Position numbers and translations under genes: made by a program | The notes under the pieces: generated by a model | Database searches by the model: none | The model's input: only the letters and a program-made list of their open reading frames with translations | Told to the model about the DNA's origin: nothing | Shown here: positions 25,069-32,499 of the stretch, piece by piece | How the letters are laid out: each line of letters opens with the position of its first letter | Numbering within the stretch: the first letter of the stretch is position 1 | Assembly: GCA_944320105.1 (NCBI GenBank) | Contig: CALUGA010000009.1 | Coordinates: 1-64,000, forward strand | Source: an uncultured Prevotella sp. | GTDB lineage: Bacteria > Bacteroidota > Bacteroidia > Bacteroidales > Bacteroidaceae | Direction: 5' to 3' | Length of the DNA: 64,000 nt

Positions 25069-27279
25069 TTAATTTTTAATTCTTAAATCTATTGCTGCTC
25101 CTGCGATGAACCAGAAGCCGGGCTGCGGCACGTTGCCATAATCGACGTAAGATGTGCCGAGGAGGTTGTTGGCCTCCAGATAGAGGCGCAGGCGGCGGAC
25201 TGTCCAGGCCAAGCGCGCGTCGGCCACGGCGTATGGAGAATAGGCTTGGGTGGTGCCGTCGGTGGCGGTATAGGTGCCTGTGCGGTCGTGCCATCGGCAG
25301 TTGACATCGAGGGTGAGGCGCGGGGCAAGGTTGAAGCCGAGGGTTGCCACTAACTTGTGGCGCAGGTATTCGAGCGAATACTTACTTTCAAGTCCCTCGG
25401 TATTTGCCTTGCTCTGCGAGATGTAGCTGTAGTCAACGCCTAAGGAGCGCAGTACCCGCTGCGAGGGGATGAGGCGCAAGAAGCTGAGTCTGAGCGACGC
25501 CTCAAGGCCGAGGGCGTTGATTTCGGTAAAGTTGACCGATCGCCACGGCGCGTCGGGGCCGTCGGCCACGGTGCGCACCCAGTCGATCATGTCGGAATAA
25601 TGGTTATGGTAAACAGCCGCCTTGGCCTCGACTCCGCCCGAGGCATAGCGCAGTCCTCCCTCAATGGCTGACAACTCCTCAGGGCGCAGGTGCTTGTCGG
25701 CCTTATGCCCGCCCACGGAATAGTAAAGCTCCGTGGCCGACGGCATACGCAGCGAAGAGCTGTACGAAGCATACACGGAGAAGCCCCGGCCAAAGGCATA
25801 GCCTACATCCACGCCCGGATAGATGCGGAAGTTCATGTCGCTCCATGTATTGCGGGCGGCCACAAGACCTGCCGACAGCGTAAGGCCACGCCACGTGAGG
25901 TTGTGCTCAAACATGAAATTGAGGCTCGTTCGGTTAAGGCCATACCCATAATGGCGGTCGGTGCCGGAGATATGGTGGGGGCGCGAGAGCGGTTCGCCGA
26001 GCGTGGTGCTCACCAAGTCCTCGTTGCGCAGCTCGGCGCCGATGGCCGTGCGGCCAAGTGGCGAATCGAAGAATCCGCCCACGTTGACACCCATCACATC
26101 ATGGCGATGATAGTTGAAAGGCGATTTGTCCTCAGAGCCGCGGAACAGCTCGAAACGGTCGGCACCATGGTTCCAATAGACTGCCGAGCGCAGGCGGAAG
26201 CCGCCCACGTGCGCCTCGGCCTGCAAGGCAGTAAAGGTCTTGAGCGTATGCTCATACTGGTCGTCCCAGGATGCGCCGTAGAAGGTATTGGCCCCATAGC
26301 CCTTGACGCTCATACCTGCGTGCCACCTCACGGCCATGGCATCGGCAACGTAACGCCCCTGGAAGAAAGCCTTGCCGCCGCTGTAGTCGGCATTGAGGCC
26401 GCCGGCGCGGTTGCGGCTGTAGCCATCGCTGCGCGTGTAACTGCCCGAGAGGCTGGAGGCGACGGTGCGCGAGGCCATGGCTACGCGCGCGGAAGCCAAG
26501 GCATAGCCATAGCTGCCGGCGGAGAGGGAGGCCCCAACAGCCTCTCCCCCCGCCCTCTCCCGTGGAGAGGGGGCCGCTACGCCATTGTAAGCTGAGAGGG
26601 AAGCCTCTCCCCCCGCCCTCTCCCGTGGAGAGGGGGCCGCTACGCCATTATTAGTGGGTGAATGGGAGGACTGGGAGTTGGGGGTGGGCGACGTGACAAT
26701 GTTAATCGCACCGGTGAGTGAGGAAGTGCCGTAGAGGCGGCCTGCGGGGCCTTTGATGACCTCTATGCGCTCGATTTCCGAAATGCTGACCGGGAAATCG
26801 AAAGAGTTGTGGGCGGTCTGGGGGTCGCAGATGTTGATGCCGTTGAGTAGAATGGCTATCTGCTCGTTGTTGCCGCCCCTGATGCTGACGTCGGTCTGCG
26901 CCCCAAGTGGGCCTCGCTGCCTGACGTCTACGCCCGCGACGAGCTTGAGCAAATCGTTGACACTCTGCGCCGGAGTGGCGGCAATGTCCGCCCTCGTCAG
27001 CACACTTACCATCCGCACGGAGCGGCCTGAGGACAGCGGCGCGCGCGTGCCGGTGACGCTGACCTCGCCGAGGGTCATCTCCTTTTCTGCAGCGGCGGCA
27101 ATGGTATCAGCCTTTATGGGCTTGATGCTTATGCCCTTGGCCGTGGCATGGGTGAGGGTGAAGGCACTGAGCACACCTATCACCACCTCGCGACCCAAGC
27201 AGGCAAAGAGGGCATAGCCCTTGCGCCGAAACCGCCGGAAGACGATGACCTCGCGATGAATGAAAGTTGGTTTTGACAT
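25069..27279 (-). CDS. TonB-dependent outer-membrane receptor (BtuB-like)
   Basis: This 736-residue protein has an N-terminal leader of the FRRFRRKGYALFA type followed by a hydrophobic signal segment, then a linker. The plug domain (about 70-205) contains VSVTGTRAP, SVNDLLKLVAGVDVRQRG, VSIRGGNNEQIAILLNGI and IERIEVIKGPAGRLYGTSSLTGAINIV. A barrel follows, ending in a short aromatic-poor AAIDLRIKN. BtuB-type receptors take up cobalamin and similar ligands using TonB energy; the ligand here is not readable. Residues about 211-247, between plug and barrel, are two tandem in-frame copies of the palindromic element (NGVAAPSPRERAGGEAS, 63-nt unit). The last codons run into AT-rich repeats. No cobalamin riboswitch was seen upstream. 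Confidence 0.9.
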   Translation of the reverse strand: MSKPTFIHREVIVFRRFRRKGYALFACLGREVVIGVLSAFTLTHATAKGISIKPIKADTIAAAAEKEMTLGEVSVTGTRAPLSSGRSVRMVSVLTRADIAATPAQSVNDLLKLVAGVDVRQRGPLGAQTDVSIRGGNNEQIAILLNGINICDPQTAHNSFDFPVSISEIERIEVIKGPAGRLYGTSSLTGAINIVTSPTPNSQSSHSPTNNGVAAPSPRERAGGEASLSAYNGVAAPSPRERAGGEAVGASLSAGSYGYALASARVAMASRTVASSLSGSYTRSDGYSRNRAGGLNADYSGGKAFFQGRYVADAMAVRWHAGMSVKGYGANTFYGASWDDQYEHTLKTFTALQAEAHVGGFRLRSAVYWNHGADRFELFRGSEDKSPFNYHRHDVMGVNVGGFFDSPLGRTAIGAELRNEDLVSTTLGEPLSRPHHISGTDRHYGYGLNRTSLNFMFEHNLTWRGLTLSAGLVAARNTWSDMNFRIYPGVDVGYAFGRGFSVYASYSSSLRMPSATELYYSVGGHKADKHLRPEELSAIEGGLRYASGGVEAKAAVYHNHYSDMIDWVRTVADGPDAPWRSVNFTEINALGLEASLRLSFLRLIPSQRVLRSLGVDYSYISQSKANTEGLESKYSLEYLRHKLVATLGFNLAPRLTLDVNCRWHDRTGTYTATDGTTQAYSPYAVADARLAWTVRRLRLYLEANNLLGTSYVDYGNVPQPGFWFIAGAAIDLRIKN
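26538..26646 (-). repeat. Two tandem in-frame palindromic elements in the TonB receptor gene
   Basis: Copies at about 26538-26583 and 26599-26646, joined by codons for LSAY, encode NGVAAPSPRERAGGEA twice. Each has arms CCCTCTCC/GGAGAGGG around a short CGT-type loop, followed by GCGGGGGGAGAGGC. Their position in the plug-barrel linker should be tolerated structurally. Confidence 0.88.
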
Positions 27280-27296
27280 AAAATATAATAAAAAAA

Positions 27297-27403
27297 ATGA
27301 GAGTTCTGGGAGTTCTGGGAGTTCTGGGAGGGCTGGGAGAACTGGGAGTTCTGGGAGAACTGGGAGAACTGAGAGAGCTGGGAGAGCTGGGAGCTATGGG
27401 AGA
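27297..27403. repeat. 9-nt-period repeat (GGGAGTTCT/GGGAGAACT)
   Basis: About eleven imperfect 9-nt units lie between the dnaA stop and the TonB receptor start. AGTTCT and AGAACT units alternate, so parts are self-complementary. AT-rich repeats at 27436-27472 then lead into the dnaA stop. Confidence 0.8.
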
Positions 27404-27455
27404 GCTGCGCCGCACCTCACAAAGCTTGCCAGCATATTCTTTTAACTCTTAATTT

Positions 27456-28862
27456 TTAACTTTTAATTTTAAGAGCGTTCTCGATACTGTTAAGCTCTTC
27501 AACGAAAGCCTTGTCTACCTTGAGCCGCTTCTCGATGGCAGAGCAGCTGTGGATAACGGTAGAGTGGTCGCGGTTGCCGATGAGCTGGCCTATGCGCGAC
27601 GCGGGCATCTTGGTGTACTTCTGGGCGAAGTACATAGACACCTGGCGCGTGAGCACATAGTCGCGCTTGCGGCTGCGGCTGAACACATTCTGCGTGGTGA
27701 CGTTGAAGTGGGCGCACACCTTCTCAAGGATGTCATCGACGGTGAGCGGGCGGTTGTCTATCTTTACGGCGCGCTTTATCACCCGCTCCGCCAAGCGCAT
27801 ATCGATGTTGCAATTATAAACCACAGAATAAGCCAGTAGCGAGTTGATTACCCCCTCAAGGTCGCGCACACTGCCATTGGCCGTAGTGGCAATGAACTGG
27901 ATGACGTCAGCCGGAATCTTGAGACCATCGCGGCGGCACTTAGAGTTGAGTATGTCAACGCAGAGCTGCACGTTGGGCTTCTCAAGCTCGGCAATGAGAC
28001 CACAGCTAAAACGCGTGAGCAGGCGATCCTTCATGCCCTGCAGGTCTACGGGCGGCCTGTCGCTGGCAAGGATAATCTGCTTGCCGTTGCGGAAGAGGTG
28101 GTTGAAGATATGGAAGAACGTGTCGAGCGTCTTCGTGGCCGTGACCCACTCCTGTATGTCATCGACGATGAGCATGTCGATGGTCTGGTAGAAGTTGATG
28201 AAGTCATTTACGCGGTTCTGGCGCACGGCGTCGGTGAACTGCACCTGGAAGAGGCGCGCGCTTACGTAGAGCACACGCCGCTGCGGGTAAAGCTCCTTGC
28301 AGCGCACCCCGATGGCATTGACGAGGTGCGTCTTGCCGCAGCCCGACGGGCCGTAGATGAAGAAGGGGTTGAACGTGGTCTTGCCCGGGTGCTCGGCAAT
28401 GGAGAGGCCCACCGTACGCGGCAGCTTGTTGCTGTCGCCCTCAATAAAGTTGGCAAACGTATGGCGTGGGTTGAGCTGCGGGTTGAGGCCCTGCGGCACG
28501 GCGGCGTCGAGCGTGGTGGGCGACTGATTGGCGCGGACAGCCCGCGGCGGCTCGATGCTGGCAGGCGGCTCCGCATCGATGTCCTGCGTGAGGTGGTGCT
28601 CCTTGTCGGTAACGATGCGGTAGCGCAGCACCACGCCCTCGCCGAAGCAGCGCGCCAGCACCTTGTTGAGCAGCCCCACGTAATATTGCTCAAGGTATTC
28701 GTAAGCATAATGGCTCGGCACCTGAAGCAACAGCGTCCGCGTCGGGGCCGTGAAGGACTCGAACACGATCGGGGCGAACCACGTCTTGAACTGTTGCTCG
28801 GTGACATTCTCCTTGATGAGGGCAAGGCATTTGTCCCAAAGCGCTCTGCTATTGTTTACCAT
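27456..28862 (-). CDS. dnaA: Chromosomal replication initiator DnaA
   Basis: This 468-residue protein has all four DnaA regions. The N-terminal domain is ALWDKCLALIKENVTEQQFKTWFAP. A variable linker (about 95-130) follows. The AAA+ core has Walker A GPSGCGKTHL (about 170-179) and Walker B MLIVDDIQ (about 230). The C-terminal helix-turn-helix has the signature GNRDHSTVIHS (about 430). It starts bidirectional replication by binding DnaA boxes and melting oriC. It stands alone on the minus strand with no dnaN or recF beside it, as is common in Bacteroidetes. I saw no cluster of DnaA boxes in the flanking spacers. Confidence 0.97.
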   Translation of the reverse strand: MVNNSRALWDKCLALIKENVTEQQFKTWFAPIVFESFTAPTRTLLLQVPSHYAYEYLEQYYVGLLNKVLARCFGEGVVLRYRIVTDKEHHLTQDIDAEPPASIEPPRAVRANQSPTTLDAAVPQGLNPQLNPRHTFANFIEGDSNKLPRTVGLSIAEHPGKTTFNPFFIYGPSGCGKTHLVNAIGVRCKELYPQRRVLYVSARLFQVQFTDAVRQNRVNDFINFYQTIDMLIVDDIQEWVTATKTLDTFFHIFNHLFRNGKQIILASDRPPVDLQGMKDRLLTRFSCGLIAELEKPNVQLCVDILNSKCRRDGLKIPADVIQFIATTANGSVRDLEGVINSLLAYSVVYNCNIDMRLAERVIKRAVKIDNRPLTVDDILEKVCAHFNVTTQNVFSRSRKRDYVLTRQVSMYFAQKYTKMPASRIGQLIGNRDHSTVIHSCSAIEKRLKVDKAFVEELNSIENALKIKS

Positions 28863-29297
28863 TGGGCGTTATTCACTGTTTATTATAATGTAGGCGGTGG
28901 CTTTGCACTGCTTACGGACTGCAAATATCGCATTTTTTTTTGAAACGAGCAAATGTGCGGCATACATAGCCCAGCGGCAGCAAAAGCGTAAAGTGCTTAT
29001 TTTAGGGCAATTAGCTCAAACGGATGGGTGTACGCCCCAAAAAAGCTGTTGCAGGATTGCAACAGCTTGAACTACAAAGCATTGCGCCCCGAAGCCGACA
29101 TGAGGATAAAGCACTGAGGCAAAGGGAAGCCAGCAACCGAAATAGGCTTGTATCAGGCAATTGCAGGACAAGGCGCCCACGGAAGAGGGGGCAGACTGCT
29201 ATTTAGACAAAATAAAAATTAGGGAAGGAAGAAGGGGGGATAGGACAAATAGGGCTAATAAGGCTAATAGGGCTAATAGGACAGGCGGGAAACCGAA
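28863..29297. other. Spacer upstream of dnaA without a recognised gene
   Basis: It contains a perfect 11-bp inverted repeat AAGCTGTTGCA/TGCAACAGCTT (29043-29068) without a T run, and TAATAGGGC 9-nt repeats at 29240-29284. No DnaA-box cluster or convincing frame was found. Confidence 0.5.
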
Positions 29298-29338
29298 GCA
29301 AGCCCTCCCCGCGGCAGTGCGCAGCGGGAAGGGCTTGC
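29298..29338 (-). terminator. Stem-loop terminator after the MCE gene
   Basis: GCAAGCCCTCCCCGC pairs with GCGGGAAGGGCTTGC with one mismatch, 33 bases beyond the stop codon. The arms nearly match the terminator at 4633-4671. Confidence 0.65.
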
Positions 29339-29371
29339 ATAAGTTATAAGTTTTAACTTTTAACTATTAAC

Positions 29372-30274
29372 TTACTTGTCTTTCCTGCCGAAGATGGAGA
29401 AGTGGACGTAGCGCTTGGGGTGCTGGCGCAGGTCGATGAGCAACGAGTCGGCGCTGCGGGCAGTGGAGTTAAGGTTGTTGTAAAGGCCCGGATCGCGCAG
29501 GAGCAGGCCAAGAGTGCCCTCGCCGCTGTTGAGGCGTTCGGTCATCTGGTGTACATCGTCGAGCGTTTGGTCAACGCGGGCCATGGTGGCCGCCACGTCA
29601 AGCTCACTGAGGTTCTTAGTGAGCTTGCCCGTGTTGTCGAGCACCACGTCGGCCTTGGCCATCATGCCCGGCACAGAGCGGTTAAGCCCCGCCACGAGAG
29701 TGTTGAGCTGCGCGGTGGTAGTGGTGAGGTTAGCCGTAATCTTGTCGACGTTATGCAAGGTGTTGTCCACAGACGGGTCGGCCAACAAAGTGTTGAGCCT
29801 CGTCATGATGGAGTCGAGCTTAGGCAGCATCTTCTCTATGGCCGGTATCATCTCGGCAGCCTTGCCGAGCATCCCCGAAGCCATGCCCCCGGTGATGGTG
29901 TCGCCCGGAGCCACGCGCTCCACGGGATTTGAAGCCAGCATAAGGTTAACCTTGACATTGCCGAGCATATCGGTCTCTATCTCGGCAGTAGAACCCTTAG
30001 GCAGCCTCATGTTCTTGTTGAGCGAGATAGAGGCTACGGTCTTGCCCTGCCCGGCATAGTCGTAGGCGATGTCCTTTACAGAGCCCACCTTGTAGCCATC
30101 GGCAAAGACGGCGCTGGAGGGCGCAAGGCCGCTGATGTCGTCGAAAGTGACATAATAGACATCCTCATCGGAAAAGAGGCTCAGTCCCTTGAGGAACTGC
30201 AGTCCGAAGAACAGCACGACCACCCCAACGATGGCCACGAGGGCAATCTGCACCTCACGGTTGAAGAATTTCAT
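29372..30274 (-). CDS. MCE (MlaD-like) domain protein
   Basis: This 300-residue protein has one N-terminal membrane segment (IALVAIVGVVVLFFGLQFL, about 9-28) and an MCE domain (about 38-115: VTFDDISGLAPSSAVFADGYKVGSVKDI ... LPKGSTAEIETDMLGNVKVNL). A long helical C-terminal part follows (IEKMLPKLDSIMTRLNTLL and similar heptads). MCE proteins form hexameric rings that carry phospholipids between the membranes with an ABC transporter. The partner permease and ATPase (MlaE/MlaF type) are not in the window. It starts 18 bases after the amidase stop, so the two are probably co-transcribed, a pairing common in Bacteroidetes. Confidence 0.88.
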   Translation of the reverse strand: MKFFNREVQIALVAIVGVVVLFFGLQFLKGLSLFSDEDVYYVTFDDISGLAPSSAVFADGYKVGSVKDIAYDYAGQGKTVASISLNKNMRLPKGSTAEIETDMLGNVKVNLMLASNPVERVAPGDTITGGMASGMLGKAAEMIPAIEKMLPKLDSIMTRLNTLLADPSVDNTLHNVDKITANLTTTTAQLNTLVAGLNRSVPGMMAKADVVLDNTGKLTKNLSELDVAATMARVDQTLDDVHQMTERLNSGEGTLGLLLRDPGLYNNLNSTARSADSLLIDLRQHPKRYVHFSIFGRKDK

Positions 30275-30292
30275 AAGCTACGAAGTCTCTTA

Positions 30293-31732
30293 TTACTTAT
30301 TGTTTCTGTTTTGCTTGAACTCACGTATGGCCTCGGCCACGTTTATGCGGCGCCCGTCCTTGAAAGCCACTATGAAAGCCTCGGGGAACTTCTCGGCCAC
30401 AGCACGGCGCAGGCGCAGGATTTCGTTATAGTCGGCCGACGAGCCGCAAGTGAACTTGAACAGTCCGCCATCCTCATAGCACTCCACGCCTTCAAGACCC
30501 AGGAAGCGCGGGCTGTCGACCGGCAGGCGACTACTGCTGGCAAGGATCTGCACCTTGAACACAGGGCCTGAGGGCTGCGCAGCCACAGTATTCCCCACTC
30601 CAGCGTCAGCAGCCACCGTGGAGACAGGCTCGACAGCCTTGGGGGCTGTTGCGACAGGCACATCGGCCTTTGCCACAGCTGGCCTGGCAGCGGGTTGGCC
30701 AGTCCTTGCCCTTGCCAGCTCAGCGGCGATGCTATTGGCACTCTCATCCGACCTGGCAGATGCGGCTTCGGCGGCCTTGCGCTCAGCCTCGGCCTTGGCC
30801 TTAAGGGCTTGCTCGGCTGCCTCGCGGGCTTCACGTTCCGCCTTTTCGCGCTGCCGTCGCTCACGGCGGCTCTCACGCTTCGGCTTGTCGGTCTCGGCAG
30901 GTTTTGCAGCAGCAGCGGGCTTGTCGGCCTTGGCAGGCTTATCGGCAGCAAAAGGCACCGTGACCGTGCGGCCATAACGCTTCTTATAATCGACGAAAGC
31001 CTTGTATATGCCCCGCGCCATGGCATCGACGCCGGCCGAGGTGTTGAGGTAACGCTCCTCATCGGGCGTGGTGATGAAGCCCAGCTCAATGAGGCAGCTC
31101 GGCATGGACGTCTCGCGGAGCACGAGGAATCCGGCCTGCTTGACGCCCTTGTTGGCGCGCCCTGTCTCGGCGCAAGTACGCCGCTGCACATAGCGAGCCA
31201 GCTCTACGCTTTGCGCCATGTTGCGATCCTGGAGGAACTCGAACATGATATAGCTCTCGGCAGAATTGGGGTCGAAGCCCTCATAGTGCTGCTTGTAGTC
31301 GCTCTCGAAGAGAATTACTGAGTTCTCGCGTTTGGCCACGTCGAGATTGTCGGCAGCGCGGTGCATGCCAAGGGTGTAGGTTTCCATGCCACGTGCAATC
31401 TTGCCCTTGGGCAAAGCGTTGGTGTGGATGGACATGAAAAGGTCGGCCTTGGCGCGGTTGGCGATGCGGGCGCGCTCATGGAGCGGTACGAAGACATCGG
31501 TCTTGCGAGTATAAACCACTCGCACATCGGGGCAATTGCGCTCAACGTACCGCCCAAAGGCCAGCGCGACATTCAGATTGATGTTTTTCTCCTTGGAAAT
31601 CTTGCCCCTTGCACCGGCATCGCCGCCGCCATGGCCGGCATCTATGACCAGCGTAAAACGCTTGTCTGCCGCAACTACAACGGCGACAGACAACACCAAG
31701 AACCATAGGAATGCAACAAACCTCTTGCCCAT
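30293..31732 (-). CDS. N-acetylmuramoyl-L-alanine amidase with SPOR-like C-terminus
   Basis: This 479-residue protein has a signal peptide (ending VVVAA), an Amidase_3 domain (about 25-235) and the zinc-site motifs DAGHGGGDAG, a Glu-containing block near ENSVILFES, and SIHTNA. It cuts the bond between MurNAc and L-Ala in the periplasm during cell separation. A long Ala/Lys/Glu-rich charged linker (about 240-380: KPAKADKPAAAAKPAETDK, then KAEREAREAAEQALKAKAEA) leads to a SPOR-like domain (VFKVQILASS...YNEILRLRRAVAEKFPEAFIVAF), which usually binds denuded septal peptidoglycan. A -7-like box TACTTTTG (31750-31757, minus) lies 18 bases upstream of the start. Confidence 0.9.
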   Translation of the reverse strand: MGKRFVAFLWFLVLSVAVVVAADKRFTLVIDAGHGGGDAGARGKISKEKNINLNVALAFGRYVERNCPDVRVVYTRKTDVFVPLHERARIANRAKADLFMSIHTNALPKGKIARGMETYTLGMHRAADNLDVAKRENSVILFESDYKQHYEGFDPNSAESYIMFEFLQDRNMAQSVELARYVQRRTCAETGRANKGVKQAGFLVLRETSMPSCLIELGFITTPDEERYLNTSAGVDAMARGIYKAFVDYKKRYGRTVTVPFAADKPAKADKPAAAAKPAETDKPKRESRRERRQREKAEREAREAAEQALKAKAEAERKAAEAASARSDESANSIAAELARARTGQPAARPAVAKADVPVATAPKAVEPVSTVAADAGVGNTVAAQPSGPVFKVQILASSSRLPVDSPRFLGLEGVECYEDGGLFKFTCGSSADYNEILRLRRAVAEKFPEAFIVAFKDGRRINVAEAIREFKQNRNNK

Positions 31733-31805
31733 AACGCAATTAATAAATGCAAAAGTAGCGATTAATCCACAAAAACCCGAACAAACGACGGAGTTTTTAT
31801 TATTT

Positions 31806-31857
31806 ATTAAGGGATGGGAGGGATGGGAGAACTGAGAGAAATGGGAGGGATGGGAGC
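31806..31857. repeat. 9-nt-period repeat (GGGATGGGAG type)
   Basis: Short GGGATGGGAGGGATGGGAG and GGGAGAACT units precede TTCTTAATTCTTAATTT, which runs into the folB stop codon. Confidence 0.6.
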
Positions 31858-31863
31858 CATTTC

Positions 31864-32238
31864 TTAATTCTTAATTTCCCAGTGAGCCTCGACGCCGGCC
31901 CCGAGGCAGTCGGCACCCATGGGCGGGTTGAGCTTGGTGATGCTCAGGTCGATGGAGGTGAGGGCGGGGAATGCCGCCTGCAAGGCGTCGGCAATGCGCC
32001 CTGCCACGTGCTCCACAAGCTTGGAGGGCTGCGACATCTCGCGCTTAACTACCTCGTAGGCATCGGCATAACTCAGCGTGTGGGCCACGTCGTCGGTGAG
32101 CATGGCGCGGCTTACATCATAGCCGAGCCGCAGGTTGACGATGAAGTCGGCGCCTACGGCGGTTTCTTGGGAAGCCACGCCGTGGCTGGCATGGAAGCGC
32201 AAATCGCGAAGGAAGATATAGCTTGAAGTTAGGATCAT
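31864..32238 (-). CDS. folB: Dihydroneopterin aldolase
   Basis: This 124-residue protein fits the family's usual length of about 120. Motifs are YIFLRDLRFHASHGVASQE at the N-terminus (pterin binding, including the HGV loop), VNLRLGYDVSRAMLTDDVAHTLSYADAYEVVKREM, and SIDLSITKLNPPMG near the C-terminus with the catalytic Lys. It converts 7,8-dihydroneopterin to 6-hydroxymethyl-dihydropterin and glycolaldehyde in folate synthesis; folK in this window (61904-62371) acts next. The start at 32238 is preferred: the upstream open frame of repeated LLVLLALL residues is translated 9-nt repeat and would mimic a membrane segment. Confidence 0.9.
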   Translation of the reverse strand: MILTSSYIFLRDLRFHASHGVASQETAVGADFIVNLRLGYDVSRAMLTDDVAHTLSYADAYEVVKREMSQPSKLVEHVAGRIADALQAAFPALTSIDLSITKLNPPMGADCLGAGVEAHWEIKN

Positions 32239-32249
32239 GAGAAGTGGTA

Positions 32250-32362
32250 TAAGGATGATAGGGCTTGATAGGACTAATAGGACTAATAGGACTAATAAGC
32301 CAAATAAGGCCGATAGGGCTAATAAGGCTAATAGGACTAATAAGGCTAATAGGACTAATAAG
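32250..32362. repeat. 9-nt-period repeat (CTAATAGGA) upstream of folB
   Basis: About eleven units of CTAATAGGACTAATAAGG-type sequence sit between the folB start and the nrdJ terminator, so they form the folB leader if it is transcribed from further upstream. Confidence 0.8.
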
Positions 32363-32371
32363 CCAACTGAA

Positions 32372-32413
32372 GCTCCGCCCTTCCACGTGGCCTGCCACAC
32401 GGGAGGGCGGAGC
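32372..32413 (-). terminator. Stem-loop after the ribonucleotide reductase gene
   Basis: GCTCCGCCCTTCC pairs with GGGAGGGCGGAGC with one mismatch; the arms match those at 3767-3809. AT-rich repeats at 32411-32498 separate it from the gene's stop codon. Confidence 0.55.
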
Positions 32414-32499
32414 AACTTTTAATTTTTAACTTTTAGTTTTTAATTCTCGAAGAGGGCGGAGCAACTTTTAATTTTTAACTCTTAACTTTTAATTCTCGA

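Noticed and set aside
27548..27556. Perfect DnaA box (TTATCCACA on the minus strand)
   Set aside because: It is inside dnaA where it encodes the conserved TVIHS residues; no other boxes cluster nearby, so it does not mark oriC.
29024..29206. 60-residue frame upstream of dnaA
   Set aside because: Arg-rich composition without homology features, crossing an inverted repeat; no promoter or ribosome site.
32239..32415. Leu-rich N-terminal extension of FolB, looking like membrane segments
   Set aside because: It is the translated CTAATAGGA 9-nt repeat; FolB is normally about 120 residues and starts at 32238.
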